The position numbers were made by a program, and so were the translations under genes. Shown one piece after another: positions 11,729 through 24,159 of a DNA stretch of 64,000 nt. The stretch is from Lingula anatina (lineage: Eukaryota > Brachiopoda > Lingulata > Lingulida > Lingulidae): assembly GCF_001039355.2 (NCBI RefSeq), contig NW_019775746.1, positions 491,496-555,495 of the forward strand, written 5' to 3'. The notes beneath the pieces are model-generated. The model worked only from the letters and a program-made list of their open reading frames with translations. It ran no database searches and was not told the DNA's origin. The stretch's first letter is position 1. Each line of letters opens with the position of its first letter.

Positions 11729-13943
11729 TGTAGTTCACATTCTAGTCATGTACATTGTACCATGCCAATTTTCATGATGATATCTTACTTAGTTACAGAG
11801 CTCAGTTACATCAGAAACCAATCACTATTTTACACCAATTTACAAAATGGTGACATTGATGATTAACACTTGGCCTACCTATATGCAGAAGTAAGTGGGG
11901 TGGTTAATAAAGAAACAAAAAACAGAGTGGTGCTCCAAAAGTGTTTATTTTAATTGTCAGTAGTAATATTAACATAAATAATTCACATTAAAGAATTGAT
12001 GAAAAAACTATTTTGCTAATCGTAGGCCTTTATAACATATTGGACCTCCTAAAGATTTACTGCCAAGTATCATAAAACTTTATTTTACACATGGCATAAA
12101 GATCTAGTTCAAGTTGCTTGCAATCAGGACATTGAAGGAAGATGCATTCAGTTTTGATAGATAAGTATGATATATGGTTCTGGTCAATATTTTCATGTTA
12201 TGGTTTTTTCACTTTCATCCGTCTACCTAGCATCTCTGTTCTATGTCTTATACACTAGTACCTGTATCTTGCTGATGAAAATCTGAGTCATCTTTTTAAA
12301 CCCAGCTCATGAATTGCTGGAAGCAATTGTTATTATAGTAGATAGATATCTGTCAAATAATTGATATGTATTGTGGTACAGACCTGCATATAAATAATAA
12401 AATATATTGCAATTCAGATGACAACTTTTGATAGATGCAGATAATTATGAAAATATAATGTGCTGCTTTTTTGCCATGTGGGATGTTGCTCCCACCCCCT
12501 CAAGTCATGAGCATTCAAATGGTTTTTTTTCAGAGCATAATGAAGTTAACAGTTCACTTAACCCAGTCCATTATGTATTTTATCAATTATAACCTTTTTA
12601 TGTAAACAAACAGTAATACTAGAAGTAGCATAACCAGCCAACAGTGCTGACATGTAACATTAAAAGCTGAATAAATTATCATCAGTATTATTATTCCATG
12701 CCCCTAATGTTACAATAGAACAATCATTGTCACATTCCTGATTCATCAAACCTTGTGCCATCTCTCTGACAGCCACTTTACATCGTGCCATCTCTCTGAC
12801 AGCCACTTTACATCCTAATGAAATATAAATAAGGTGCCATAAGTTGAAGACTCTCAAGTCGTTCTGTCATTGATGACATTTGTAGGTCATGACCTTGACC
12901 CTGCAGGTCATGTCACTGTCGTCCCTTGACCTTTGAAATGCCCTGTCATTTAGGTTTATTGATGATAGTGTAACATTTTTGATGCATGGATTTCTTTCTT
13001 GTCATTAGACAAAAAATATTTTCTACAGTTATATACTGCAGTGCAGCAGAAAAGGGTTTTATAGTTGCACCTTCTTAAATTTTCTGGTTGTAAATTTGAC
13101 CATTTTATTTTCATCCTAGTCTGTCAGACACAAAAAGTGAGAAGAAATTATGTATGTAAATATCATGTTTCAAGAAATAAATTAACAGTAAAAAATCCTA
13201 TTTGAAACTATAAGGTGGCATTTGGTCGGGTAAAGTTGCAATCATTTGAGAAGTACTTGCTTATTATACAGATTTCTTGTCATAAATTTGAAGAAAGCTC
13301 AGTTTTAAACCCTTTGTCTGCTGCCGGAGAGATTCATTTTGGTTGGTTTTTCAGCATGTGGATTTTATTGGTGTTGAATAAATTTGAATAATTTATACAT
13401 TGCAGGGCATTCACTATCACTTCATATGTATCTGTTATGTTGCAATTTAATAAGTATATTGTATGTGTAATTTTTAAGAGAAGTCGGGAAGGTGGTTAAC
13501 TGTATTCAGAATCTGTTGAATATAGAACAAATTGAATCCCCTTGGTTGGTCACATCAGTATTGCCTTGGGGTAAAGCTCATTAAGCCCAAGGGTAGTATC
13601 ATCAGCCCTATAAAATGTGCCATTAGATGTCGCCAGTCTCTGTGTTCTATCTCACCTGATGGTGCTAGACTAATTCTATTAGACTTATTAAACATTAGAC
13701 CAAGCTCCCTATAGGGAATCTTCAAACAGAATTTATAAGCGCAAAACTAGCTTTTATTCTACCTAATTAGAACACTGCTTGTTGTATGATGGACCTTAAT
13801 GCTTTGAAGTAGTAGAGTGCAGCTTGCAGGGTGCCTACTGTGAGGTGTGTGATATGTCATAGAGCGCATTCAGAAAAGATGATCCTCGGACTAACTGATC
13901 TGCCGAGTAAAATGGCTGACCCCACTCAAGAAAACGATGCTGC
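11729..13943. other. CpG-poor non-coding DNA
   Basis: Contains a perfect 30 bp direct repeat (12755-12784 and 12785-12814, GTGCCATCTCTCTGACAGCC then ACTTTACATC). The window 12875-12950 has several TGACCTTGACC/AGGTCATG words (nuclear-receptor-like half sites). Otherwise nothing recognisable. Confidence 0.55.
12755..12814. repeat. Perfect 30 bp tandem duplication
   Basis: Two identical adjacent copies beginning GTGCCATCTCTC. The minus-strand frame over it reads CKVAVREMAR twice, which is just the repeat. Confidence 0.95.
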
Positions 13944-13948
13944 TAATT

Positions 13949-14116
13949 CAGGGGCGGATCCAGAGATATTTCTGACAGTCTTCCACATTATCTTTGTTGA
14001 TCCATCCTCCATTTTTTGACCGTCTTCCGACAGAAAAAATTAGGTACTCATCAATGTAAACTTACAAATTTGACCGTCTTCCGGAAGACCCAGAAGACCG
14101 CCTCAATCCGCCCCTG
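13949..14116. mobile_element. hAT-like MITE copy 2, 168 bp, 5 bp target duplication
   Basis: CAGGGGCGGATCCAG at the left end and CAATCCGCCCCTG at the right, flanked by TAATT on both sides (13944-13948 and 14117-14121). The internal words GACCGTCTTCCGACAG and GACCGTCTTCCGGAAGACC match copy 1. The left edge of the 4.2 kb duplication (14029) lies inside this element. The right half is present again at 18249-18338. Confidence 0.88.
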
Positions 14117-17100
14117 TAATTCCCAGATGGTTTCCTCCACATTTGCCATTTTATGGATAAAATTTCAGCTCCCAGGTTTAATTGTTGGGCCCCTGCAGTG
14201 ACGGCGTGTGTGTGAAGGTGGGGAGACCATCAGGGAATTAGCAGCATCACTGCTGTATGATGGACCTTAATGCTCTGAAGTAGTAGAGTTGGTTCGGCCA
14301 TATTTAGCTGGGGGATTGGTTAGTCCGCGGATCATCTGTGCTGAATGTGCTGAAATAGGACCAGTGCTAGAATGAAGTTTCTGTTTGATGCTTTTGGAAC
14401 AGTTGGTATGATAACTGGCAAATTCATTTTTGGCATTTACAGATTATACCGTCTGGTTTTTAGCTTCATACTGCCCATTACAGTATCACTCTTAGCTTAT
14501 TGATTGTTAAAAAAAAAAGATTGACAGTGTTACAAATCTGATCACAGAAAGTCAGGACTTTGTGATCACACGACAATGTAGGCAACAGGATATTGCATTG
14601 CTTGGACAATAAAGGTCCTTCGACAATACATGTGCTTGGACTGTACAGGCACATATGCTTTTCTGTAAAGCAGCAGCTGCTGTACCTGGCCCTGACAACA
14701 TCTTATTAACAACTTGAGGTATAAAGTGGGTGCATAGCTAACATGTGCACTTTGAAAACTAAGAGATCTGCAATAGATATTTCGCTTATTTTACATTTTG
14801 ACAGTTCATTGCTTTTTCCAGAAAATCATTGTTTCAGTGCAAAGACATTTCTGTTATTAACTAGTTATTTATGATCTAAATCATAATATAAGACAGTGGG
14901 ACTCTGCCTGCCTTTGTATTACTGTAATGACCCGATATTTTAAAAAGGGAGAAATGTGAATTTTACGGATGCCATCTTTTTTTTAGTCATTAATTCGTAA
15001 TTAGAACATTTGTATCAGGGTACCAAGAAAATTGAATGTGTTTTACTTTGTAGTTCTGTTCAATACAGTTAGAGCACCAAAAATGCTATTTAGTAATATA
15101 TTTTCAATGACTCTAAAATTATAAATCTAAATGATAATTTGTTGAATGATTGACCAGGTACATGTTTCCTACAAGTCCTAATACAACAAACTCTGCTGCT
15201 CTAGACGTAGACCATGGGCTGGTTTCACAAGTAGACTGGTCAGAATATATCATGGAGTTTAAAATCTGAACTTATGTACACTTGACTGGATTTATAGGTT
15301 AAGTACCTCACAGGCAAATGCATTATCTTGACCATTTTGTGACATTGATCTCTTTATGACCTTTGATAGCAATCTTGTATTGAATGCTACCTGTTATTAC
15401 AGTGGCCTGATAGTGGAGCTAATGTCCACTAGCCAATTTTTTAGGAAAGAGTTGTGCTGTTGCCATGTCACATGCTGTAGACATTGGTCATATGCTATTA
15501 TAGTCAGCTGGACATTGGACACCATATTGTGATCATTTGGTGTGAACATTTTCAGAGTCCACTGTGAAGACGACATCAAATTTTATAATTTTTATAATTC
15601 GTATATTAAATTTTTTATTTTCTTTGTCCCAGGGTCCCACGCTTGCACTCTTGGTGTATTCTTTAGTTGGGTAATATTTCTTGTGTCAGCATCACAGTGA
15701 CTATAATATACATGTGTGTTGCTTGGCCAGTAATGAAAATCTTCATGGTGCCTGAAATCTTTCCAGTGGCTTTGTAACATGTAGCACTAAGGCTCAGGTG
15801 ACAGATTAGATGGCACTCATCGAGTCATTTGTAATTTTCTAAATAGCTTGTATGATTGAAGCATGGGGCAGCAGGTAGCAGAGAAAAAACATGTGAATAG
15901 AGATGAAAATGGCATAACATGATACTGATGCCAATAGTTGGATTGGTATAGACCGAGAAGATCAGTGTCATGGTGGTGGCTGTTTACATGGTGTCATGCA
16001 ATCACATGTTGTATGTACAGGGCAACCCAATACAAATGACACACATTGATGCAAGGCATATTAGAATTTTGTAGAGGTTATAAAATCTGAACACAATGTT
16101 GTGCTTGTCATCGGCTTAAAATGTCTATATCATTTAAGCAGACTTATTCTACTGCTTAGTTAAGTCTAGGTACTTATACCCCCCAATACCTAAATATAAT
16201 GTAAATGGCTGGTCAAAGAAATTATGGTAATCTTTCATCAATCTCAAACAACTACACATATTACAACAGTACTATTTTTCAATATTATTTTAAGTCATTC
16301 TCAAAATATTATCACATATACCCAAATAATTTTTAATTTATGCAATTTTGAGGCATTTTTTGGGGGGTTAATTAATATGTAACATTATTATTTTGAGAAG
16401 TATCAGTCATTAATTAATCAGTTTTGGTATAAGTTGGAGAGTTATTATGGAACCATTTTATTCAGATTTGCTGCAGGGGGCAGGACTGACCTCCTTTCAA
16501 ACCTGGACAAGGATGAACAGGCCTTGGGAGACATGGACAGGTCAATCTTGGCCACTCTTCCTGGTCAGATCCATCTTGGTTATGTCCACTTTCTACTAAG
16601 CCTAGATTGTTTTAGCCAGATTTATACACTGATGGTTCTCTTTGGACACTTGGGTTATACAAGTGCTTGAGATTTCATATGGCTGACTTGAGGTTGCCTT
16701 GCACATTGCGGTTAAAACATGCCTCAAACATGTTTGTAGACACGTGTAAGAGGTGTAGAATAATACGAGCAGCAGCATTCTTCTCTGCTGTTCAACAACT
16801 GTCCTTGGGCAAATAATTGCGGAAGGAACAACACGCTTTAAGTTCACATCTTGTCATGTTATGATAATCTTCTTGTAGATCATACGGTTTTCTTGTTCCC
16901 TTTTTGTTCCTTCATGTTCAAACATGGTTGACTTGTTAGTAATACTCTTGGACTACATATGTTTGTGGGCAACTTTCATGTAGCCAGGGCATGAAGATAT
17001 AGGATATCACACCAATGACATCAGGTATATTCAAGTGGTACAGGGGGTGGCGGTGGGGGGTTAGAAAAGTTTAGCTATCTAGTTTTATCTTCCTCTGACC

Positions 17101-18198
17101 ATCTTCATAACAAACTAACAGCAGATAATATAGTGAACATTTTGTAGCTAAGGACATTTTGGCTGGTGGATCATTTGCCATCATATTGTGGTTGTAGATC
17201 AAATGATAGATTTGCACATTCTGGTAACTTTTATTTTGGCAGTAGTTGTTGTCCTAGCCATGGTATTCCAAGGGCTGTTAGGGTTAATACATCTCTGTCA
17301 CACCCTCATAACTTTATGATCTGTTTAAACCACACAGCTTCCAAAGTGTACATATAAATTTGATCATGAAAATTCATGTAAAGTGATACAAATAAGGTCT
17401 CTTCACCCAATTGCAGGGCTCTGTAGGTAGCCTTCAGGACTGTATGGGACTTAATAGGAATTCTGCCAGACATACAGTAACATTCCTATCCTGCATATAA
17501 CTTATAGGAACCTAAAGGATTTTTGGCCATTTTCCTATGGGATATCTCATAGGACCCTATAGGAATTTTCCATTGGGGGTTATCAGTGAATAATATTACT
17601 TTTGACTGCAATAATTTAAATCTTCACTTGCAGGCTGTATGGTGCATGTATGTTAGGTGCTAGACAATTAATGCTCAAAACACTTTTTATACCTCTTCTT
17701 GTGAAGCTCTAAAAAGTCTTCTATCCTTCTTAGTAATTCTGTGAGTCTTGTTGTATAGGCAGCAAAAAATTTGTTTAATGTTCTAGGTCAAAGTGCATAG
17801 AGAAATGTTTAGAAGTAATAAGTCAGAGATTACTAAATTTCTATCTCAAAGTCAGAAGATTTTTTATTCTGTGCCATGGGCCCTCATTCAGTGAACTAGC
17901 ATTTACATGTCCTGGACAAAGCAGTGTGAAAGTTTTCAGTATTAAAATAAAAAAGACTTATTTGTAAAAAACAGCTCTTTTTAGATACTCTCAGTGTTTG
18001 TCACAATATACCAACATATGAGTGATGGGCAGCTTTGTGATTACAAAATTGTGTCACCAGCTTCTGTCCATTTTTTTATATATAGTGGTTATCAGACACC
18101 CAGAATAATGATAGCTTTATGGCACAGATGTTACTGGTTTGCTGTCTGTGATATTGATGGGATTGTATGTATGTATGTATGCCTGTGTATTTGTACGT

Positions 18199-18247
<49 letters not shown>
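14029..18247 (+). repeat. 4.2 kb duplication, copy A
   Basis: Matches 18251-22460 in the same orientation with an offset of 4215-4223 bp throughout, with only scattered substitutions and small indels. It starts within the MITE at 13949 and ends in a GT microsatellite (18200-18246) directly before a single N (18248). No gene is recognisable inside; the paired 60-80 codon frames in both copies have no domains. May be a real tandem duplication or two alleles assembled in series (see findings). Confidence 0.95.
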
Positions 18248-18248
18248 N

Positions 18249-21200
18249 CTGACAGAAAAAATTAGGTACTCATCAATGTAAACTTACAAATTTGACCGTC
18301 TTCCGGAAGACCCAGAAGACCGCCTCAATCCGCCCCTGTAATTCCCAGATGGTTTCCTCCACATTTGCCATTTTATGGATAAAATTTCAGCTCCCAGGTT
18401 TAATTGTTGGGCCCCTGCAGTGACGGCGTGTGTGTGAAGGTGGGGAGACCATCAGGTAATTAGCAGCATCACTGCTGTATGATGGACCTTAATGCTCTGA
18501 AGTAGTAGAGTTGGTTCGGCCATATTTAGCTGGGGGATTGGTTAGTCCGCGGATCATCTGTGCTGAATGTGCTGAAATAGGACCAGTGCTAGAATGAAGT
18601 TTCTGTTTGATGCTTTTGGAACAGTTGGTATGATAACTGGCAAATTCATTTTTGGCATTTACAGATTATACCGTCTGGTTTTTAGCTTCATACTGCCCAT
18701 TACAGTATCACTCTTAGCTTATTGATTGTTAAAAAAAAAAAAGATTGACAGTGTTACAAATCTGATCACAGAAAGTCAGGACTTTGTGATCACACGACAA
18801 TGTAGGCAACAGGATATTGCATTGCTTGGACAATAAAGGTCCTTGGACAACATATGTGCTTGGACTGTACAGGCACATATGCTTTTCTGTAAAGCAGCAG
18901 CTGCTGTACCTGGCCCTGACAACATCTTATAACAACTTGAGGTATAAAGTGGGTGCATAGCTGACATGTGCACTTTGAAAACTAAGAGATCTGCAATAGA
19001 TATTTCGCTTATTTTACATTTTGACAGTTCATTGCTTTTTCCAGAAAATCATTGTTTCAGTGCAAAGACATTTCTGTTCTTAATTAGTTATTTATGATAT
19101 AAATCATAATATAAGACAGTGGGACTCTGCCTGCCTTTGTATTACTGTAATGACCCGATATTTTAAAAAGGGAAAATTGTGAATTTTACAGGTGCCATCT
19201 TTTTTTTAGTCATTAATTCTTAATTAGAACATTTGTATCAGGGTACCAAGAAAATTGAATGTGTTTTACTTTGTAGTTCTGTTCAATACAATTAGAGCAC
19301 CAAAAATGCTCTTTAGTAATATATTTTCAATGACTCTAATATTATAAATCTAAATGATAATTTGTTGAATGATTGACCAGGTACATGTTTTCTACAAGTC
19401 CTAATACAACAAACGTTGCTGTTCTAGACGTAGACCATGGGCTGGTTTCACAAGTAGACTGGTTGGAATATATCATGGAGTTCAAAATCTGAACTTACGT
19501 ATACTTGACTGGATTTATAGGTTAAGTACCTCACAGGCAAATGCATTATCTTGACCATTTTGTGACATTGATCTCTTTATGACCTTTGATAGCAATCTTG
19601 TATTCAATGCTACCTGTTATTACAGTGGCCTGATAGTGGAGCTAATGTCCACTAGCCAATTTTTTAGGAAAAAGTTGTGCTGTTGCCATGTCACATGCTG
19701 TAGACATTGATCATGTGCTATTATAGTCAGCTGGACATTGGACACCATATTGTGATCATTTGGTGTGAACATTTTCAGAGTCCACTGTGAAGACAACATC
19801 AAATTTTATCATTTTTATAATTCGTATATTAAATTTTCCTTTTTCTTTGTCCCAGAGTCCCACTCTTGCACTCTTGGTGTATTCTTTAGTTGGGTAATAT
19901 TTCTTGTGTCTGCATCACAGTGATTATAATATACATGTGTGTTGCTTGGCCAGTAATGAAAATCTTCATGGTGCCTGAAATCTTTCCAGTGGCTTTGTAA
20001 CATGTAGCACTAAGGCTCAGGTGACAGATTAGATGGCACTCATCGAGTCATTTGTAATTTTCTAAATAGCTTGTATGATTGAAGCATGGGGCAGCAGGTA
20101 GCAGAGAAAAAACATGTGAATAGAGATGAAAATGGCATAACATGATACTGATGCCAATAGTTGGATTGGTATAGACCGAGAAGATCAGTGTCATGGTGGT
20201 GGCTGTTTACATGGTGTCATGCAATCACATGCTGTATGTACAGGGCAACCCAATACAAATGACACACATTGATGCAAGGCATATTAGAATTTTGTAGAGG
20301 TTATAAAATCTGAACACAATGTTGTGCTTGTCATCGGCTTAAAATGTCTATATCATTTAAGCAGACTTATTCTACTGCCAGTTAAGTCTAGGTACTTATA
20401 CCCCCCAATACCTAAATATAATGTAAATGGCTGGTCAAAGAAATTATGGTAATCTTTCATCAATCTCAAACAACTACACATATTACAACAGTACTATTTT
20501 TCAATATTATTTTAAGTCATTCTCAAAATATTATCACATATACCCAAATAATTTTTAATTTATGCAATTTTGAGGCATTTTTTGGGGGGTTAATTAATAT
20601 GTAACATTATTATTTTGAGAAGTATCAGTCATTAATTAATCAGTTTTGGTATAAGTTGGAGAGTTATTATGGAACCATTTTATTCAGATTTGCTGCAGGG
20701 GGCAGGACTGACCTCCTTTCAAACCTGGACAAGGATGGACAGGTCTTGGGAGGCATGGACAAGTCAGTCTTGGCCACTCTTCCCAGTCAGATCCATCTTG
20801 GTTATGTCCACTTTCTTCTAAGCCTAGATTGTTTTAGCCAGATTTGTACACTGCTGGTTCTCTTTGGACACTTGGGTTATACAAGTGCTTGAGATTTCAT
20901 ATGGCTGACTTGAGGTTGCCTTGCACATTGCGGTTAAAACATGCCTCAAACATGTTTGTAGACACGTGTATGGGGTGTAGAATAATACCAGCAGCAGCAT
21001 TCTTCTCTGCTGTTCAACAACTGTCCTTGGGCAAATAATTGCGGAAGGAACAACACGCTTTAAGTTCACATCTTGTCATGTTATGATAATCTTCTTGTAG
21101 ATCATACGGTTTTTGTGTTCCCTTTTTGTTCCTTCATGTTCAAACATGGTTGACTTGTTAGTAATACTCTTGGACTACATATGTTTGTGGGCAACTTTGA

Positions 21201-22418
21201 TGTAGCCAGGGCATGAAGATATAGGATATCACAGCAATGACATCAGGTATATTCAAGTGGTACTGGGGGTGGGTGTTAGAAAAGTTTAGCTATCTAGTTT
21301 TATCTTCCTCTGACCATCTTCATAACAAACTAACAGCAGATCATATAGTGAACATTTTGTAGCTAAGGACATTTTGGCTGGTGGATCATTTGCCATCATA
21401 TTGTGATTGTAGATCAAATGATAGATTTGCACATTCTGGTAACTTTTATTTTGGCAGTAGTTGTTGTTCTAGCCATGGTATTCCAAGGGCTGTTAGGGTT
21501 AATACATCTCTGACACACCCTCATAACTTTATGATCTGTTTAAACCACACAGCTTCCAAAGTGTACGTATAAATTTGATCATGAAAATTCATGTAAAGTG
21601 ATACAAATAAGGTCTCTTCACCCAATTGCAGGGCTCTGTAGGTAGCCTTCAGGACTGTATGGGACTTAATAGGAATTCTGCCAGACATACAGTAACATTC
21701 CTATCCTGCATATAACTTATAGGAACCTAAAGGATTTTTGGCCATTTTCCTATGGGATATCTCATAGGACCCTATAGGAATTTTCCATTGGGGGTTATCA
21801 GTGAATAATATTACTTTTGACTGCAATAATTTAAATCTTCACTTGCAGGCTGTATGGTGCATGTATGTTAGGTGCTAGACAATTAATGCTCAAAACACTT
21901 TTTATACCTCTTCTTGTGAAGCTCTAAAAAGTCTTCTATCCTTCTTAGTAATTCTGTGAGTCTTGTTGTATAGGCAGCAAAAAATTTGTTTAATGTTCTA
22001 GGTCAAAGTGCATAGAGAAATGTTTAGAAGTAATAAGTCAGAGATTACTAAATTTCTATGTCAAAGTCAGAAGATTTTTTATTCTGTGCCATGGGCCCTC
22101 ATTCAGTGAACTAGCATTTATATGTCCTGGACAAAGCAGTGTGAAAGTTTTCAGTATTAAAATAAAAAAGACTTATTTGTAAAAAACAGCTCTCTTTAGA
22201 TACTCTCAGTGTTTGTCACAATATACCAACATATGAGTGATGGGCAGCTTTGTGATTACAAAATTGTGTCACCAGCTTCTAAGAAAAATGTCTGTCCATT
22301 TTTTTATATATAGTGGTTATCAGACACCCAGAATAATGATAGCTTTATGGCACAGATGTTACTGGTTTGCTGTCTGTGATATTGATGGGATTGTATGTAT
22401 GTATGCCTGTGTATTTGT

Positions 22419-22460
<42 letters not shown>
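18249..22460 (+). repeat. 4.2 kb duplication, copy B
   Basis: Begins CTGACAGAAAAAATTAGG right after the N, mid-way through the MITE, and runs to the end of a second GT run (22421-22460), after which unique sequence starts with a GA run. Differences from copy A include a 12 bp insertion near 22280 and a shorter G stretch near 21266. Contains a TATAGGA-rich patch (about 21655-21800, and 17440-17585 in copy A). Confidence 0.95.
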
Positions 22461-22475
<15 letters not shown>

Positions 22476-22481
22476 AGAGAG
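22421..22481. repeat. Compound (GT)n(AG)n microsatellite
   Basis: GT run to 22460, then AG run to about 22481. Copy A of the duplication has the GT part only. Confidence 0.98.
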
Positions 22482-23956
22482 GAAGTAAAAAAGCAGCTTT
22501 TGATTGAAATTCATTTGTTCCTGTATACTCTACTGACACATAACTGTATTAGGACTGCTGACTGACATCAATTTAGATCCAAGGACAACTTGATGGACGG
22601 TGTATGCAAATGCATGGTTTCCTCTTGGAGTCTGAGACACTCATCAGGTATGTCTGAGTCTGGATGGTACAATGATGAGCTGCGTCAATTGTCTCAGATT
22701 CATGAGTGGACATGACATTTAACTTATCACAGAGCCCCACTACAACAAGTGTGAAGCATGAAACATCTCTCCATAGAAAAGACTGGAGTTATAATGTGTG
22801 ATTTGCCAGTATGTAGTAATTAAGGTGGGAGAGGGGTGCTTGCCACAATATAGAACTTTAGAATCATCACGGTTTCCCTTTGATCAGTGTGATGTAATTT
22901 ATTCAACTTCCCTTTTCTCTGGAACAGAGTAGAGCATTTCTGAATGATGTGTGACTCGTTGTAGACTAGTTGTAATGATAGTTTAACTCAGCATGATGTA
23001 ATTCATTCAACTCCCCTTCTCACTGGAAGAGAATGTGATACTTGAGTATGTCTGAATGATGTGTTAGTTTGATAATGATAGTTTTACTCAGTGTTATATA
23101 ATACAATCAATACTCCTCAAAATAGAACTTCAACTAAGGTTATAGTAGCCTGTGTGAATGTTTTTTTTTATTTTTTTTATTTTTTTGGTATTCAGGGGGA
23201 AGGGTCATTGTTGTGAACATGGTGAACTAATCACCAGGGTATCTCACTGGACCATTGTAACTGCTGTCCAGTATGAGAGGTCAAACTAGCATAATGGTCA
23301 TTATACCGGTCATTATACAATGTCCTGGCTCCAGTCTGGACATTAGTGTCATGTATAGACCACTGTTGTTGATGGAGGAGAAAAATTGATGACCACTGGC
23401 CGAGACTCATGTGTCCACCAATTTTGTCCCTGCCTCGCCTCCACATGCATGGATGACATTTCAGACAACTCGGATATGATCAGTTGACTGTCGCAATTGT
23501 TTCTCCAAGATCTTTTATTTTACCCCTTCTAACAGCTATTAAATCTGTGATATATACATATATTGTTCCAGTTGCCTGAAATGTGTTAATTAGTATGTAT
23601 ATATTGTTGGATATACTATGTAAGTGTTGCCCATGGTATTTTGTGTGCACACATGGTACACGTAATTATTTGTCGCCTTGTCGTAAATGGACCTTACATT
23701 TCGTATTCAAAGCATTAACATTAATTGTGACCTCGATGTTTTGACCTACTTTTAGTTGCACATTTTACTGGTGACCTATAACAAAAGAACACTGTTGTAT
23801 ATTCACATCAGCCACAAGGCTGGTCACAGTGTTATGGTTGATGGAAAGCACCTTTGGTCTGACCAAGCTGTAACTGCTGTGTCTGCTATATGTGTATGCT
23901 TGCTCATTTGTTCATGATGAGAGAGAGAAAGATGATGGGGAGGAAGATGGAGAAAA
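22482..23956. other. CpG-poor non-coding DNA
   Basis: Near 22876-23040 there is a loose duplication (GTGATGTAATTTATTCAACT and, about 114 bp on, CATGATGTAATTCATTCAACT, each followed by CCCCTTCT-like words and TCTGAATGATGTG). Another similar stretch begins near 23079. A T-rich tract is at 23161-23186. No exon recognised. Confidence 0.55.
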
Positions 23957-23961
23957 GGAAT

Positions 23962-24154
23962 CATGCCCATAGCCAGCAATTTCAAAAGGGAGGTTCTTTT
24001 TCTAAAAAAAAAAAAAAAAGAGGACCTTTTACAGTGGAACTTTTGTGTATCTAGATCAAATTTTACCCAGAATTGACCTTTTCCTTACAAAAAGGGCGGT
24101 TCTTTCGAACCTCCCCTCCCCCCCCTCCCCTCCCCCCCCCTGGCTATGGGCCTG
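23962..24154. mobile_element. hAT-like MITE, 193 bp, 5 bp target duplication
   Basis: Left end CATGCCCATAGCCAG and complement of right end CAGGCCCATAGCCAG match at 14 of 15 bases. Flanks share GGAAT (23957-23961 and 24155-24159). The inside has an A run, a C/T-rich run (24110-24140) and two GGTTCTTT words. No coding capacity. A different family from the 168 bp element but with the same CAG...CTG ends and duplication length. Confidence 0.75.
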
Positions 24155-24159
24155 GGAAT

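Noticed and set aside
15397-21572. Paired 60-80 codon frames shared by both 4.2 kb copies
   Set aside because: Their duplication only reflects the DNA duplication; none has a domain, so shared openness is not evidence of coding.
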